A stretch of 64,000 nt of DNA from positions 72,810,260-72,874,259 of the forward strand of contig CM042032.1 of NCBI GenBank assembly GCA_023525975.1, read 5' to 3'. This DNA comes from Smallanthus sonchifolius (lineage: Eukaryota > Streptophyta > Magnoliopsida > Asterales > Asteraceae). A program made the translations under genes and the position numbers. This document shows, piece after piece, positions 1 to 11,056 of the stretch (position 1 is its first letter; every line of letters begins with the position of its first letter). The notes below the pieces were generated by a model. It made no database searches. It was given only the letters and a program-made list of their open reading frames with translations, and had not been told where the DNA came from.

Positions 1-222
1 TCAACTACTTTTGATGAGAGTTAGTTTGGAAACCTAAGTATATAGACTTGACGTAGTAGTAAGTTTTCCAAGTATAAGTATGTGTAGGGTTTAGAGAGTA
101 GAATAGAGGAGTGATTCCTAATAAGTACATGAGATGACTCATGTCATGGGGAATCCTAAGTTATAGTCTAGGTCATGTGTCTAATAACCTAATTCCCTAT
201 AACCAAGGCTCTGATACCAATT
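1..222 (-). mobile_element. Leader of gypsy element E (partial)
   Basis: This is the first part of the internal region of a minus-strand LTR retrotransposon that continues beyond the left window edge. Read on the minus strand, it starts with the primer-binding site and continues with the same leader start seen in elements A, C and D, including the paired arms at 159-166 and 197-204. No coding sequence is reached inside the window, so gag and pol of E, if present, lie to the left. Confidence 0.75.
207..219 (-). other. Primer-binding site of element E
   Basis: On the minus strand this reads TGGTATCAGAGCC, the initiator-tRNA-Met type primer site used by many plant LTR retrotransposons. It lies three bases inside the LTR boundary at 223, as in elements A, C, D and G. 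Confidence 0.85.
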
Positions 223-2868
223 TGTCACACCCCAACCGACGGCAGATTATACGTCGGGGCGGACGCGGTTGTTCAAAAGCACAAGGTTGACTAATAAAGT
301 TGAGATATTTCATTAATAAATTAAAGGGTTCAACATGAAAAAAATAACATAAGGTTCAAGCATGAAAATTAACAAAAGTTCAATTCTTGATGGTCTTTCT
401 AAGTCCATGCATCCTACGTTTTCATAGATAAGCCTCACTCTTGAGCACCTGAAACATGTTAAGTAACTGTCAACTAAAAATAGTTGGCGAGATACAAGGG
501 TTTTGACACCGTTTTACTATAGTCTTTAAAAGTTTTACAATTCACTATGATTAATGCATCTAAGTACAAATGTGAGAATCAAGCAAGTTAAACATTGTGC
601 ACGTCAAACCTCCAACCAAGTTTAGGCATAACCCGAGAGTTACCCTTAAAGTTTCAAGTATAAGTTTCAGTAACAATCACCAAGGGCTCCCCCCGAAGGG
701 TCAATCAATCAAGGTGAATTGGTCAAATACAATAGATCTATCACTGTTACTATAGGCTCGGCCAAAGTTAATGAACATGCTAGAATTAAGTTTAATTTAA
801 GCATGCAAATCTCAAAGCATTTAAACACATAGAAGACATGTAAACATAGTTAAGTTTGAATTGTATAAGTCTAAAAAGTTTGAACATGTTCCACCCCAAG
901 TTTATAAAATAAAAACAAAACAAAAAGGGGCTAAGTATACTCACCTTGAGTGGAATGTAAGAGTACTCAACAAAGATTAATTGTTGTGGAAGCGTTGAGG
1001 AAAAATATCCTCACAATAAGCCTAAATGACAAGTCTAAAGTTTAAGGATTGATCATAGGACAAGAATTCAAGATTTTGGGATTGACTAGGGTCCCAAGTG
1101 GGTAGGCGGGGATGATTGTGCTATAAAGTTTAAGTGATAGTAAGTTTTAGTTAACCATGCTTTAACTAGTTTTATAAAATATAATTTGAGTAATGGATAA
1201 ATAAGTATTAAGGTTAATAAATAATTATTCACAAGGGTTTAATAATTATTTAAAATAATAGTTATCTAAAAGAATAACTATCATGAGTTAATAATAATTA
1301 CCCAATGAATAATTCCCAATAGCAATTTATTTAAAATAGAGTAGATAATCATTAAAAATAATAATTATCTAAAAGAGTTTGTAAATAAATGTTTTATTAA
1401 AATTTTAAGATGATGCATTAATTAAAGTATTTATCTATTGAGTATTTTATTTAAATGACTTGTAATTATTCTAAGTAATATTTAGAAATTATTTGCAAGT
1501 CTAAATAAATAATGTATATTTATTTTCTGTTTATAAAATAAATAAATAAGTTTAATGTTTTTAAATTCTATAAATTTTATAAAACGTACAAGTTTATAAG
1601 TTTCTAATTTCTAAAATAAGGATATATGTTTTATAAATTTTTCTGATTTTATAACATTATAAAAAAAACTTTCTGTCGAGTATATAAGTTTTATAAAAGT
1701 TTAGGGTTGTTTTATAGATTTTAAGAAATTAAAACTAATATTAAATATTACATTTTTTATAGTTTTAAGTTTGGTTTTATTTGTTTAAAATGTTTTTTTG
1801 ATAAGGAAAACAAAAATAAAAATCAATTTTGAGTTTATAAATGTTCAACATATTTTATAAAAATAAAAAGGATTTTTAAAACTAATTAGAAGTGCATAAA
1901 AGAATTCGGAATCAAAAAACCCAGCCGGCCGGGTTCGAACACCCGACCTGCCCCGGGTCGATCCTTGCACACACACACAAACCACCCCCGGCTACGGGCT
2001 CGCTGTGATTATAACCGGAAAAGAATGTTTTAAACAGAACCCCGCTTTGTCCCAAATCCCTTATGAACCCTAGAACCCAAATCTGCCAAATGCGTATAGA
2101 TTAGCCCTCTGTTAATGAAATTAAACAGAGGGCTTTTGATTATTGAGGGATTTCGAGTCGATTGACCATCGATTTTACCTGAATTGACGCGAAAACGAGG
2201 GAGATCGGGACTGTGGTGGTTCGTCGGCGGTCGCAGCTCCAAACCGAGACAACTGGTACTTGTTTCGTGAAATTGGTGAGTGATGGAGTGTTGGGGTGTT
2301 GTTGTTGAGTGTCCGAAGTCGGTATATATAGCCAATTATGGCATTAAATGCGTGAATGGATCGAGGGCGGGTGGTTGAGCCGCTCGTAGTAAATGCCGGC
2401 TCCTCGATCAAAATCGATCATCATTCCACCTTGGGGACGGGTCGCACGCGAGAGACGAGCCCGAGGTTCAGTGAACCTGGACGAAACCGCGATTTTTGCG
2501 TGAAAAGGGACGAAAACGGAGGCTGTGGGTTTCGAACCCACGACTGATTCTGGGTGTTTGTGGTTTGGGTGATTGACACAACAGGTCCCTATAGTTTTGA
2601 CTGTTTTATATTTCATGTTAAACTTGGTTTTTTTGTTAAAGATAAGTTTCAGAAAAGACGGTTTAGCCCCTAGACTTTATAAAATAATTAAAATGATTTT
2701 ATTTTATAAAATCTAATAAAATAGTTTTAATTTTTTTATAAGTTTAAGTATTAATAATTTTTTTTTATCATTATAATTTTTTAACGTTTTCATCTATATA
2801 TTTTTTTTTATTTCTTCGTAGAATACACTCGTATACGTATCTATGAATTATGTTTATCAAGTTTAACA
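223..2868 (-). mobile_element. 5' LTR of gypsy element E
   Basis: The LTR begins at TGTCACACCCC (the reverse complement of a GTGTGACA 3' terminus) next to the primer site. Its inner end resembles LTRs A and B, including the hairpin arms at 236-241 and 252-257. Two T-arm-like segments with a TTCGAA core lie near 1930 and 2530. The outer end near 2868 is a guess from LTR length and a CA dinucleotide. The other LTR of E is outside the window, so no TSD can be checked, and the last 100-200 bases could be truncated. Confidence 0.6.
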
Positions 2869-2889
2869 GTATGCGTAGAGATTTAGGAA

Positions 2890-3672
2890 GTGATACGTTT
2901 ATTGCAATGGATGAGTTTCATCGGGTTACAATTTGAAAATAGAAAGCGATACATCGGGAAACCCTGGATATTACACAAGGCTTGTTTGGAATCTTTTGGC
3001 GAGCATGCGGTCCATTGCAAAGAGTTACCCGGGTTTAAATACAGGCATGATTTGGTTAGGGATGTTCTTTGTGATGTTCTCTGTGATGTTCTCAAACGGG
3101 CAGGAATTTCTGCTAAAAAAGAGGCTCCCGTGAACTTTCTGACAGATCCGCTTGAAGGGAGGTCTACTCTACGGCCGGCTGATATTCTTGTGTTTGGTTG
3201 GGCAGGGGGGAAACACGCTTGTGTGGACCTTACAGGAGTGTCCCATCTTGTGGGGCTTAGGGATAATGGGGTTGTGGCGGGTCATGCTGCTTTAAAGGCG
3301 GAATCAAGCAAAGTTGCTAAACACGAGAAAGCTTGTTTAGAGAACCAACACGTGTTTAAGCCCCATCTTGTGGGGCTTAGGGACAATGGGGTTGTGGCGG
3401 GTCATGCTGCTTTAAAGGCGGAATCAAGCAAAGTTGCTAAACACGAGAAAGCTTGTTTAGAGAACCAACACGTGTTTATCCCTTTTGCTTTTGATACTTT
3501 TGGGTTCCTAGCACCGGAGGCAGTGGAATTCCTAAACAGGGTTCAACGAGTCGTGCATAGTAATATTTCGGCCTCTAAGACCCAAAACTTTGTTTTTAGT
3601 AGGATCGGTTTTGCTATTCAAAAGGGGGTTGCAGCGCAACTTGTTGCCCGTTTACCTGCCACTTTATTGTAA
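2890..3672 (+). CDS. Retroelement-like protein fragment, possible PD-(D/E)XK nuclease domain
   Basis: An uninterrupted 260-codon ORF. Residues near 33-45 contain CLESFGEHAVHC, a Cys/His cluster like the one preceding restriction-like endonuclease domains in some non-LTR retrotransposons. It is followed by KEAPVNF, RPADILVF and HACVDLTG, which could form a PD...D core, and it ends QLVARLP. As I remember them, similar sequences occur as stand-alone hypothetical proteins or retroelement C-termini in composite plants; this was not checked. The start is arbitrary: similarity seems to begin only around codon 28, so the true N-terminus is probably missing. A run of ten A residues at 3718-3727, after the stop, is compatible with a retroposed copy. 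Oddities are a 12-bp triplication (DVLCDVLCDVL) and an exact in-frame 40-residue duplication. It lies between LTR E and copia element I and is probably a mobile-element remnant, not a host gene. Confidence 0.4.
   Translation: MIRLLQWMSFIGLQFENRKRYIGKPWILHKACLESFGEHAVHCKELPGFKYRHDLVRDVLCDVLCDVLKRAGISAKKEAPVNFLTDPLEGRSTLRPADILVFGWAGGKHACVDLTGVSHLVGLRDNGVVAGHAALKAESSKVAKHEKACLENQHVFKPHLVGLRDNGVVAGHAALKAESSKVAKHEKACLENQHVFIPFAFDTFGFLAPEAVEFLNRVQRVVHSNISASKTQNFVFSRIGFAIQKGVAAQLVARLPATLL
3242..3479 (+). repeat. 120-bp in-frame tandem duplication
   Basis: Bases from 3242 and from 3362 repeat with a period of exactly 120 bp. Apart from one internal C/T difference, mismatches occur only at the unit ends. 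The unit encodes 40 residues and keeps the frame open, so the duplication is recent compared with the surrounding decayed elements. Confidence 0.95.
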
Positions 3673-3735
3673 TCGGCCTTACTTAATTATATAATATTTG
3701 TAATCGTTTGAAGATGTAAAAAAAAAATTATAAAT

Positions 3736-3996
3736 AATTGGATACTCTTACATCGAACTATGTTGGTCGCCTTCAATTGTATACATTTCAAATCAGGTCC
3801 AAAGGTTCATTGCCTTGTTGATGTGTACTTCTAGGTTATTAAACTTGTTGATTCAAGTTTGAGTCATCAGATTCCCTTTCAATATTTATGGGAATTTCCA
3901 AAGGTTCTATTTTCTTATAATATTCATGTGCCTTAGGAATAGTTTTGAACCTTTTCTCGTCAAATTGGGTATCTCTAGATTCAATGATAAAGTTAA
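3736..3996 (-). pseudogene. Copia integrase/RT junction, distal fragment
   Basis: On the minus strand this continues the polyprotein of element I after the F insertion, with FIIESRDTQFDEKRF, a motif typical of the segment between copia integrase and reverse transcriptase. Two adjacent stops follow near 3838, and no recognisable RT palm remains before the sequence ends near 3736. It joins the fragment at 11057-13159 once F and one GTTAA copy are removed. Confidence 0.75.
3992..3996. repeat. TSD GTTAA, left copy (element F)
   Basis: GTTAA directly precedes TGTAACATC of LTR F. The matching copy is at 11052-11056, directly after the terminal CCTTACA. Confidence 0.9.
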
Positions 3997-4498
3997 TGTA
4001 ACATCTCGAGATTTGAAAAGATAAAGAAGATCGTTCACGAGGGTTAAACTGTCCAAAAGGGAAGGAACGGGCCATGGGCTTGGGCTTGGGCCGAATTAGG
4101 GAAGGAAGTTGGGCTCCATAAAGCCTCAACTTCACCCCTTCCACCCTCATTTCACACATTTCCATTTTTCAAGTTCTAGAGAGAGGTTAGAGACAGAAAG
4201 TGTCGGTTTTGCTCCAAGATCGAACCATTCTTCTTCTCCAGTGATTACACGAAACTTTGCTGAAGAAACGAGCTGATTTGAGGTAAGAAACTAGCTCAGA
4301 TCTGAGTTTTTGTTAGAAATGGGATTTTTTAGGGTTTTATGGAGTTTTTAACCTAAAGGTCAGATTTTTACGTGTAAAAAGAGGGTTTAAACTTGGATCT
4401 AGCTTTATGGATAGGATTAGAACGTTTTGAAATGTAAAAGTTGTGATTTTGGACTAAAAATGGGTTTGTATGGTTATGGTGTTCTTGAGCCAACACTG

Positions 4499-4528
4499 GA
4501 GTGTCGCTACCTGCAAGTAGCGACACTC
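4499..4528. other. Perfect 12-bp hairpin in LTR F
   Basis: Arms GAGTGTCGCTAC (4499-4510) and its exact reverse complement (4517-4528) enclose the 6-nt loop CTGCAA. A transcript of this LTR in either direction would fold here. The function is unknown. Confidence 0.9.
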
Positions 4529-4546
4529 AGCAAAGAAGATGAAGTA

Positions 4547-4616
4547 AGAGTCGGCCAGAGAGTCGGCTAGAGAGTCTACCAGAGAGTCTGCCAAAGAGTC
4601 GGCCAGAGAGTCAGCC
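4547..4616. repeat. 12-bp tandem repeat in LTR F
   Basis: About six degenerate copies of GAGTCGGCCAGA. On the minus strand the array reads as DSLADSLADSLVDS-like residues; this is a consequence of the repeat, not evidence for a protein. Confidence 0.85.
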
Positions 4617-4830
4617 CTCCTAAATCTTGAACGCAAGTTCAAGTGACACTCAGAGTGCCAGGTCGACAATGTCGGGCGACACTATGATTGTCGGGTCGAC
4701 ACTATCGGGCGAAACTTTGTTTGCCTGGACGACACTATCAGCTGACTCTCTCAAGAGTCAGCCAACACTAGCAAGTTTAACCGATTTCACGCATTGTATT
4801 CGCACAGATCACGTAGCGTTTGTGTAGCCC

Positions 4831-6771
4831 TGTAAGGCCCCAAAACCGGGAACCTTACTTGTTGGCTCAAACGCAAGCTAAGTAGTCATAGACATCAAAC
4901 TAAACACAATTCATTGCAGCGGAAATCAAATAGTCAACAAAGGTCAACGACCCGACCCAACCCAAACGAAATTCAAAACAAGTACTAATATCAAAATGTC
5001 TCAACGAAACAACTAGTAAATAATGTCATCATAAACGCACACAGTAACCAAATGTCATCCAGAAGCCTCCACCTCACATCTTCTCTTTACCTAAAATACA
5101 GGCTTAAAAGTCAGCTACGCTGAGTGAGTTCTATAGTTGTCCCTTAGGGAATATTGAATCCCAAAACATTATAAAATAGTTTCCATCTCAAAGGTTTATT
5201 CATAGTACTTTCTCAACAGTTCAAACAGATATATTTTATCGACAAACAATAATACCATGTTGCCCTGTCCGAAGACACAAGCAAACATGATCTCCCGCCT
5301 GACTTACGTCAGACACAATATCCTGTTAACTAACGTCAACACAATATCAAGCTTACGCTCGATCTCCCGCCTGACTAATGCCAGACTCAATATTCCGTTG
5401 ACTAACATCAACACAATATCAAGCTTATGCTCGATCTCCCGCCACTTCGTTTAAGTAAGTGACACAAACTCATACACACATGCAAGCATAACGATTATTT
5501 AAAAGTATATATTTCTTTACCAAAAGCTTCGCCTATGCATGCAACTTACTAAAAACACGTTTTACATGTATTCATGCCCAAAACAATAAAATATTTAAAG
5601 GTGGCCGATAGAAACTCACCTTTGCTCAACACACCTCATTCTCTAAAACTCGCTAACTGCCCGTGCTCGTTTTTCAACTTTGCACCTAAAACACATGCAA
5701 TACACGAGTCAATAACGTGACCCGACTTAATTCCACACCTACACGACTAACCCTACGTCGCACATGACTTCATGCATGTGCATGGCACCATGCATGGTCT
5801 CCATGCATTACATGAAACTCACGTTCATGTTCCCGACGTAACCAACTACCTATCTCTCTTTCGTACGACTCCCGCCATGCACGCGTACCATAACCCGGTT
5901 CCCCAATGGTTTCCGGCAGCCCCTGCCACCCTACACTGCTGCGAACAGCCCATGCATAGCCACCATAGCCTACGGAGGTCTCCTCCCCACCTCCATGCCT
6001 CCCCGGATGCTACCGCCATGAAGTCCGAAACCACCACAGCCGTGAATGGCTCCTTTTGGGGACTTCCGTGACATGTTACACCACCGCCGACCGCCTTGCT
6101 CGGGTTTCGGCTCCCCCGAGTCCTAGCCGAACGCCCGTAAGCCATCACCCTAGCACCCTTAGGGTTTTCGGCCAACACTCACTCGACGCCCACAAGCTTT
6201 AACGACTAAAATGAGTATACGTACGTGATATAGGAATAATACCTTTGATCCGAGCGAATCGTGCAAATCGAATCGCCTAGAACTCGCCTTCTCCTTGCCC
6301 TTGTTCCCTACGAAACCCTAGAATCATACCATGAGTTATCACGGCTATACAAGGATCAAATCACGTAACAAAATGACTAAAGGCTCACAATATTACCTTG
6401 CTTTGAACTTGAAACACGATGGACGACCTCTCTCTCCCTCCTCTTCCTTCTCGGCAACCGCAAACCCCAAATGGGGTTCTCCCCATTGCGTAACACCCTA
6501 AAAGGGTGTCTCCCTTATCGGGCTCGGCCCTAACGCGCAACCGGTTAGCCCCCGGGCTCGGCCCATCTCGTGTTTTTAGTAGAAACCCCCACCAAGTCTT
6601 GATATTTACTCGTCACCCCTTCTAGGTTTATTTTTATATATAAAAAAAGAAACCCGACACCACACCTTTGTTAGGTCTCGTTACTATCTCATAGCAATCC
6701 GTCCATTATGTTACATCATATACACATATGTACATTAATCCCACTGGTTTTATTAAAACCGGGATGTTACA
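4831..6771 (-). repeat. 3' LTR of element G
   Basis: Runs from TGTAAGGCCCC to GGGATGTTACA on the plus strand. It contains a 72-bp tandem array (5289 onward), a CATGCATG-rich patch near 5772 and a GC-rich stretch that leaves chance long ORFs on both strands. The paired copy is 8063-10000. Confidence 0.92.
5289..5445. repeat. 72-bp tandem repeat in LTR G
   Basis: The phrase GATCTCCCGCC recurs at 5289, 5361 and 5433, a period of 72 bp, with CTGACT and CAACACAATATCAAGCTT in each full unit. The equivalent array in the other LTR lies around 8517-8675 and has diverged more. It is part of the LTR, probably upstream-region sequence repeats. Confidence 0.85.
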
Positions 6772-7717
6772 AGTCTTCCCCCCTAAAAGTGCCAAAGGGA
6801 ACCTTTTGGTCCCTAATGAATCTCTTACTAGGCACAATCCATTTCTTTTCTTCCGGCTTCTTTTCCTGCACCTCGTTACACATGACATCATCATATAATG
6901 TCCCACTTAGTTCCACAGCTTCGTCAAAGCTAGGCGGTTACTGAGCCTTGACTAAATGCCTCACCTTATCAGGCAACCCTTTTACATACAATTTCTTCCA
7001 ACGCTCATCATTACCGGCTAAGTGTGGCACCAGACGTGCCACCTCAATGAACTTTGAAGTGTACTCACGGTGTGTTAGTTTACCCGCCATGAGAGTCAAA
7101 AACTCTCGCTCAACCCTCTCTAGCTCCCATGGAGCACAGAACTTCTTCCTCACTAACCCCTTCAGATCATCCCAAGTCATGTCACTCAATTCTTTAACCG
7201 TCTTCCTCTCTTTGACCGAGTTCCACCACTGTAGAGCCTCCCCAGCGAAAGAGTGTGAAACGAAGTTCACAATCTGGTTCGGATTACATTCACTGATAGA
7301 GATGGTAGACTCCATCTCAGTAAGCCAGTGGTACGTAGCCACTTCATCTTTGCGCCCATCAAACTTTGGCGGATCGCACTTCTTGAAGTGCCCGTAGTCA
7401 CAGTTACCACCGTTCCCAAACGGTTTCTTCTTCTCTTTCACCTCATCCAGAACTCTATTCTCTAACTCTTCGAATGCCGCTTTCACAATTTCTTGCAAGT
7501 ACTCGTGGATCATCTCCACCACTTCTTTCTTCATCGCATCGGGAACTGTTGGTTCGAACCGGAACTCTTCGTTGTGCTCAGAGTGCACTGAAGGTTTAGT
7601 GTGGATGGATGGTTCAGTGTGAACCGACACCTCCTCTCCATTACCGTCCTCATTATGAACATTCCTACGACGCCTCCCGACGTTAGCATTAACAGCAACT
7701 TGTCTTTTCGGTGCCAT
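6767..7717 (-). pseudogene. Gag protein of element G, one internal stop
   Basis: Starting at ATG 7717 the frame runs 259 codons to a TAA at 6938-6940. It then stays open for another 56 codons, through the polypurine tract, to a TAA at 6767-6769 that lies inside the LTR. Residues near 115-250 form a retrotransposon gag core, with KFDGRKDEVATYHWL, EALQWWNSVK, WDDLKGLVRKKF and YTSKFIEVARLVPHL. The N-terminal 45 residues are charged with HTEPSIHTKPSVHSEH-type repeats. There is no CCHC knuckle and no protease. It could assemble into particles only if the family's normal gag does so without a knuckle. The single in-frame stop makes the longer product non-functional unless it is read through. Confidence 0.8.
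6772..6785 (-). other. Polypurine tract of element G
   Basis: On the minus strand TAGGGGGGAAGACT abuts the LTR start TGTAACATCC. It is also translated as part of the gag frame (FRGEDL). Confidence 0.8.
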
Positions 7718-8046
7718 CTACTTACTGAAATTTTAAAAAACAGAGCAATATTCAGGTACAGTTTAAAACATTACGAGCAGTGCAATTAGCTAATGACGGT
7801 GACCAATCGCCATTATCATCTCGCCTTGCTTTTCATGTTTTAAACCTTCCCTGTACTGCATCTTGGCATAACGCCCCTATCTTATCCTACTAACACGACA
7901 CATTTACATGGCATACTAACACGACACTCATACAAACTCATACCTGGCGCTTATGGATTTTGGTTACACGTGATGACATTCCCACTCATTGGTCCCATTA
8001 TCAGTCTAAGTCTAGGCATCGAGGATGCCCAGATTATTTAAACCAC

Positions 8047-8059
8047 GGCTCTGATACCA
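8047..8059 (-). other. Primer-binding site of element G
   Basis: On the minus strand TGGTATCAGAGCC lies three bases inside the LTR boundary at 8063. Confidence 0.88.
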
Positions 8060-8062
8060 ACT

Positions 8063-10000
8063 TGTAAGGCCCTAAAACCGGGAAGCTTACTTGTTGGCTC
8101 AAACGCAAGCTAAGTAGTCATAGACATCAAACTAAACACAGTTCATTACAGCGGAAATCAAATAGTCAACAAAGGTCAACGACCCGACCCAAACGAAAAT
8201 CAAATCAAGTACTAATATCAAAATGTCTCAACGAAACAACTAGTAAATAATGTCATCACAAACGCCCAAGGTAACCAAATGCCATCCAGAAGCCGCCAGC
8301 TAACACCTTCTCTTTACCTGAAATACATGCTTAAAAGTCAGCTACGCTGAGTGAGTTCTATAGTCGTTCCTTAGGGAATATTGAATCCCAAAACGTTATA
8401 AAATAGTTTCCATCTCAAAGGTTTATTCATAGTTCTTTCTCAACAGTTCAAACAGATATATTTTATCGACAAACAATTATACCATGTTGCCCGGTCTGAA
8501 GACACAGGCAAACATGATCTCCCGACTGACTTACGTCAGACACAATATCCCGTTGACTAACTTCAACATAATATCAACATTACAATCGATCTCCTGTCTG
8601 ACTAATGCCACACTCAATATCCTATTGACTAACGTCAACACAACATCAAGCTTATGCTCGATCTCCCGCCATGACGTTTAAGTACGTGACACAAACTCAT
8701 ATACACATGCAAGCATAATGATTATTTAAAAGTATATATTTCTTTACCAAAAGCGTCGCCTATGCATGCAACTTACTAAAAACACGTTTTACATGTATTC
8801 ATGCCCAAAACAATAAAATATTTAAAGTTGGGTGATAGAAACTCACCTTTGCTCAACACACCTCGTTCTCTAAAACTCGCTAACTCCCCGTGCTCGTTTT
8901 TCGACTTTGCACCTAAAACACATGCAATACACGAGTCAATAACGTGACCCGACTTAATTCCACACCTACACGACTAACCCTACGTTGCGCACGACTTCAT
9001 GCATGTGCATGGCACCAGGCATGGTCTCCATGCATTACATGAAACTCACGTTCATGTTCCAGACGTAACCAACTACCTATCTCTGTTTTGTACGACTCCC
9101 GCCATGCATGCGTACCATAACCCGGTTCCCCAAAGGTTTTCGGCAGCCCCTGCCGCCCTACACTGCCGCGAACAGCCCATGCATGACCACCATGGCCTAC
9201 GGCCAGTCTCCTCCCCACCGCTGTGCCTCCCGGATGCTACCGTCGTGAAGTATGAAACCACCATAGCCGTGAATGGCTCCGTTTGGGGACTGCCGTGACA
9301 TGTTACACCACCGCCGACAGCCTTGCGCGGGTTTCGGCTCCCCCGAGTCCTAGCCGCACGCCCGTAAGCCACCACCCTAGCACATTTAGGGTTTTCGGCT
9401 AACGCCCACTCGACGCCCACAAGTTTTAACGACTAAAATGAGTATACGTATGTGATATAGGAATAATACCTTTGATCCGAGCGACTCGTGCAAATCGAAT
9501 CGCCTAGCACTCGCCTTCTCCTTGCCCTTGTTCCCTACGAAACCCTAGAATCATACCACGAGTTATCACGGCTATACGGGAATCAAATCATGTAACAAAA
9601 TGACTAAAGGCTCACGATCTTACCTTGCTTTGAACTTGAAACACGATGAACAACCTCTCTCTCCCTCTTCTTCCTTCTCGACAGCCGCAAACCGCAAATG
9701 GGGTTCTCTCCATTGCGTAACACCCTAAAAGGGTGTCTCCCTTATCGGGCTCGGCCCTAGCGCGCAACCGAATAGCCCCCGGGCTTGGCCCATCTCGTGT
9801 TTTTAGTAGAAACCCCCACTAAGTCTTGATATTTACTCATCACCCCTTCTAGGTTTATTTATATATATAAAAAAAAAGAAACCCGACACCACACCTCTGT
9901 TAGGTCTCGTTACTATCTCGTTGCAATCCGTCCATTATGTTACGTCATATACACGTATGTTCATTAATCCCATTGGTTTTATAAAAACCAGGATGTTACA
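8063..10000 (-). repeat. 5' LTR of element G
   Basis: Pairs with 4831-6771 over its full length and ends in GGATGTTACA followed by the TSD AGCCC at 10001-10005. Scattered substitutions and small indels separate the two copies. Confidence 0.92.
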
Positions 10001-10320
10001 AGCCCAAAGATTGTTAGTCTCCACAGTAGATCGTAAATGAGGTGAGTTCTAATCCCCTTTCTTGCCTACTTTTGGGGTGGTGTGCATACTTAGTAAACAA
10101 AGTGTTTATTACATATTTTATGCTAACAAACAATGGCGACAATCATGATTTATAGAAAAGTTTAAAAGAGGCAAAAGAAACGTTTTATGCAAAGAATGAT
10201 GCCAATGAAAGGTTTACGAACAATAAAGATATTTTTATAAGAACGAAGGTGAGGTTTTAAAGACGGTAATTTGCAAATAAAGTAAAGAGAAATGTATTTT
10301 CCTTCAAGAATGAATATCAC

Positions 10321-10460
10321 TCAGTGCCTATGGGCTTCAGTGCCTATAGTAGGGCTTAAGTGCCTATAGAAGGGCTTCAATGCCTAACGTATGGCCTATA
10401 GAAGGGCTCGGTGCCTATAGAAGGGCTTGAGTGCCTAAGTAGGGCTCGAGTGTCTAAGCA
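10321..10460. repeat. Degenerate 20-bp tandem repeat in LTR F
   Basis: Six or more variants of GTGCCTATAGAAGGGCTT follow each other with small indels. They belong to the right part of solo LTR F. Confidence 0.8.
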
Positions 10461-11056
10461 GGTTTTGTGCCTAAGAAGTCATAAATAGAATTAATGGTAT
10501 GGTAGCAGTGTCTTGACACTAGTCAGGGCTGTTACAAATGTTACGGAGACGCATCGTGTTAACTCTCCCTATTTGTCAGCCTTTGGACTTGAACCATTGG
10601 GACAATACGAACATTATTAAAAGTTAAAAGATATTATATTCAAAGATTTTTCCATTTGGTTGTAAAGATATGTTCAAGCAAAAACCTTCTTCTTTAATAT
10701 ATGTAAAGATGTTTTATGTATGCGTTAGAACTCACTCAACGTTGCTGGTTTTTAGTATGCACATCAGTTAATTGTAGGTGGTAGTAGATGGATGTGGACG
10801 CTTGGCTTGGCAACGAGAGTTACCCGAAGATTAGTGTCTGGCATCCCGTTTATGTTTATGTTTCAAGTTCCTGTTGTTTAAAACTAGTTTCAGTTTGTAT
10901 CAGACAAGTTGCATTAGACATGTTATGTTTCCGCTGCGTATGCTAAAGTTTAAATCGTTTCCGCTGCTAAGTGATGAATGTATTATGTTTATGAGCTATG
11001 TGTTGATGAGTAAATCCAATAAGTGAGGCCTCCCTGGTTTGGGGCCTTACAGTTAA

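Larger units (their letters stand above)
4831..10000 (-). mobile_element. Gag-only LTR element G, complete
   Basis: A structurally complete LTR element of 5170 bp on the minus strand, flanked by TSD AGCCC (4826-4830 and 10001-10005). The LTRs are 4831-6771 and 8063-10000 (1941 and 1938 bp) and bound an internal region of only 1291 bp, which holds a primer site, one gag reading frame and a polypurine tract but no pol. This is the architecture described for TR-GAG type elements, which depend on proteins supplied by an autonomous relative. The two LTRs differ at many scattered positions, so the insertion is not very recent. Confidence 0.9.
3997..11051 (+). mobile_element. Solo LTR F (gypsy-type), split by element G
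   Basis: An LTR running from TGTAACATCTCG to GGGGCCTTACA in two parts, 3997-4830 and 10006-11051, together about 1.88 kb. It is flanked by the 5-bp TSD GTTAA, and no internal region belongs to it, so it is a solo LTR left by LTR-LTR recombination. It sits in the copia I polyprotein and is itself interrupted by element G. Its start resembles the LTR at 62234 (H), including the CAAGTTCTAGAGAGAG block. It carries a 12-bp perfect hairpin and two short tandem arrays, listed separately. Confidence 0.88.

Noticed and set aside
5772..6178. Long ORFs on both strands in LTR G (99 and 110 codons), with equivalents at 8999-9420 in the other LTR.
   Set aside because: They lie in a GC-rich LTR segment, overlap each other antisense, and differ between the two LTR copies at many amino-acid positions. 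Openness is explained by base composition.
6948..7397. 149-codon plus-strand ORF.
   Set aside because: It is antisense to the gag frame of element G, which has recognisable gag motifs.
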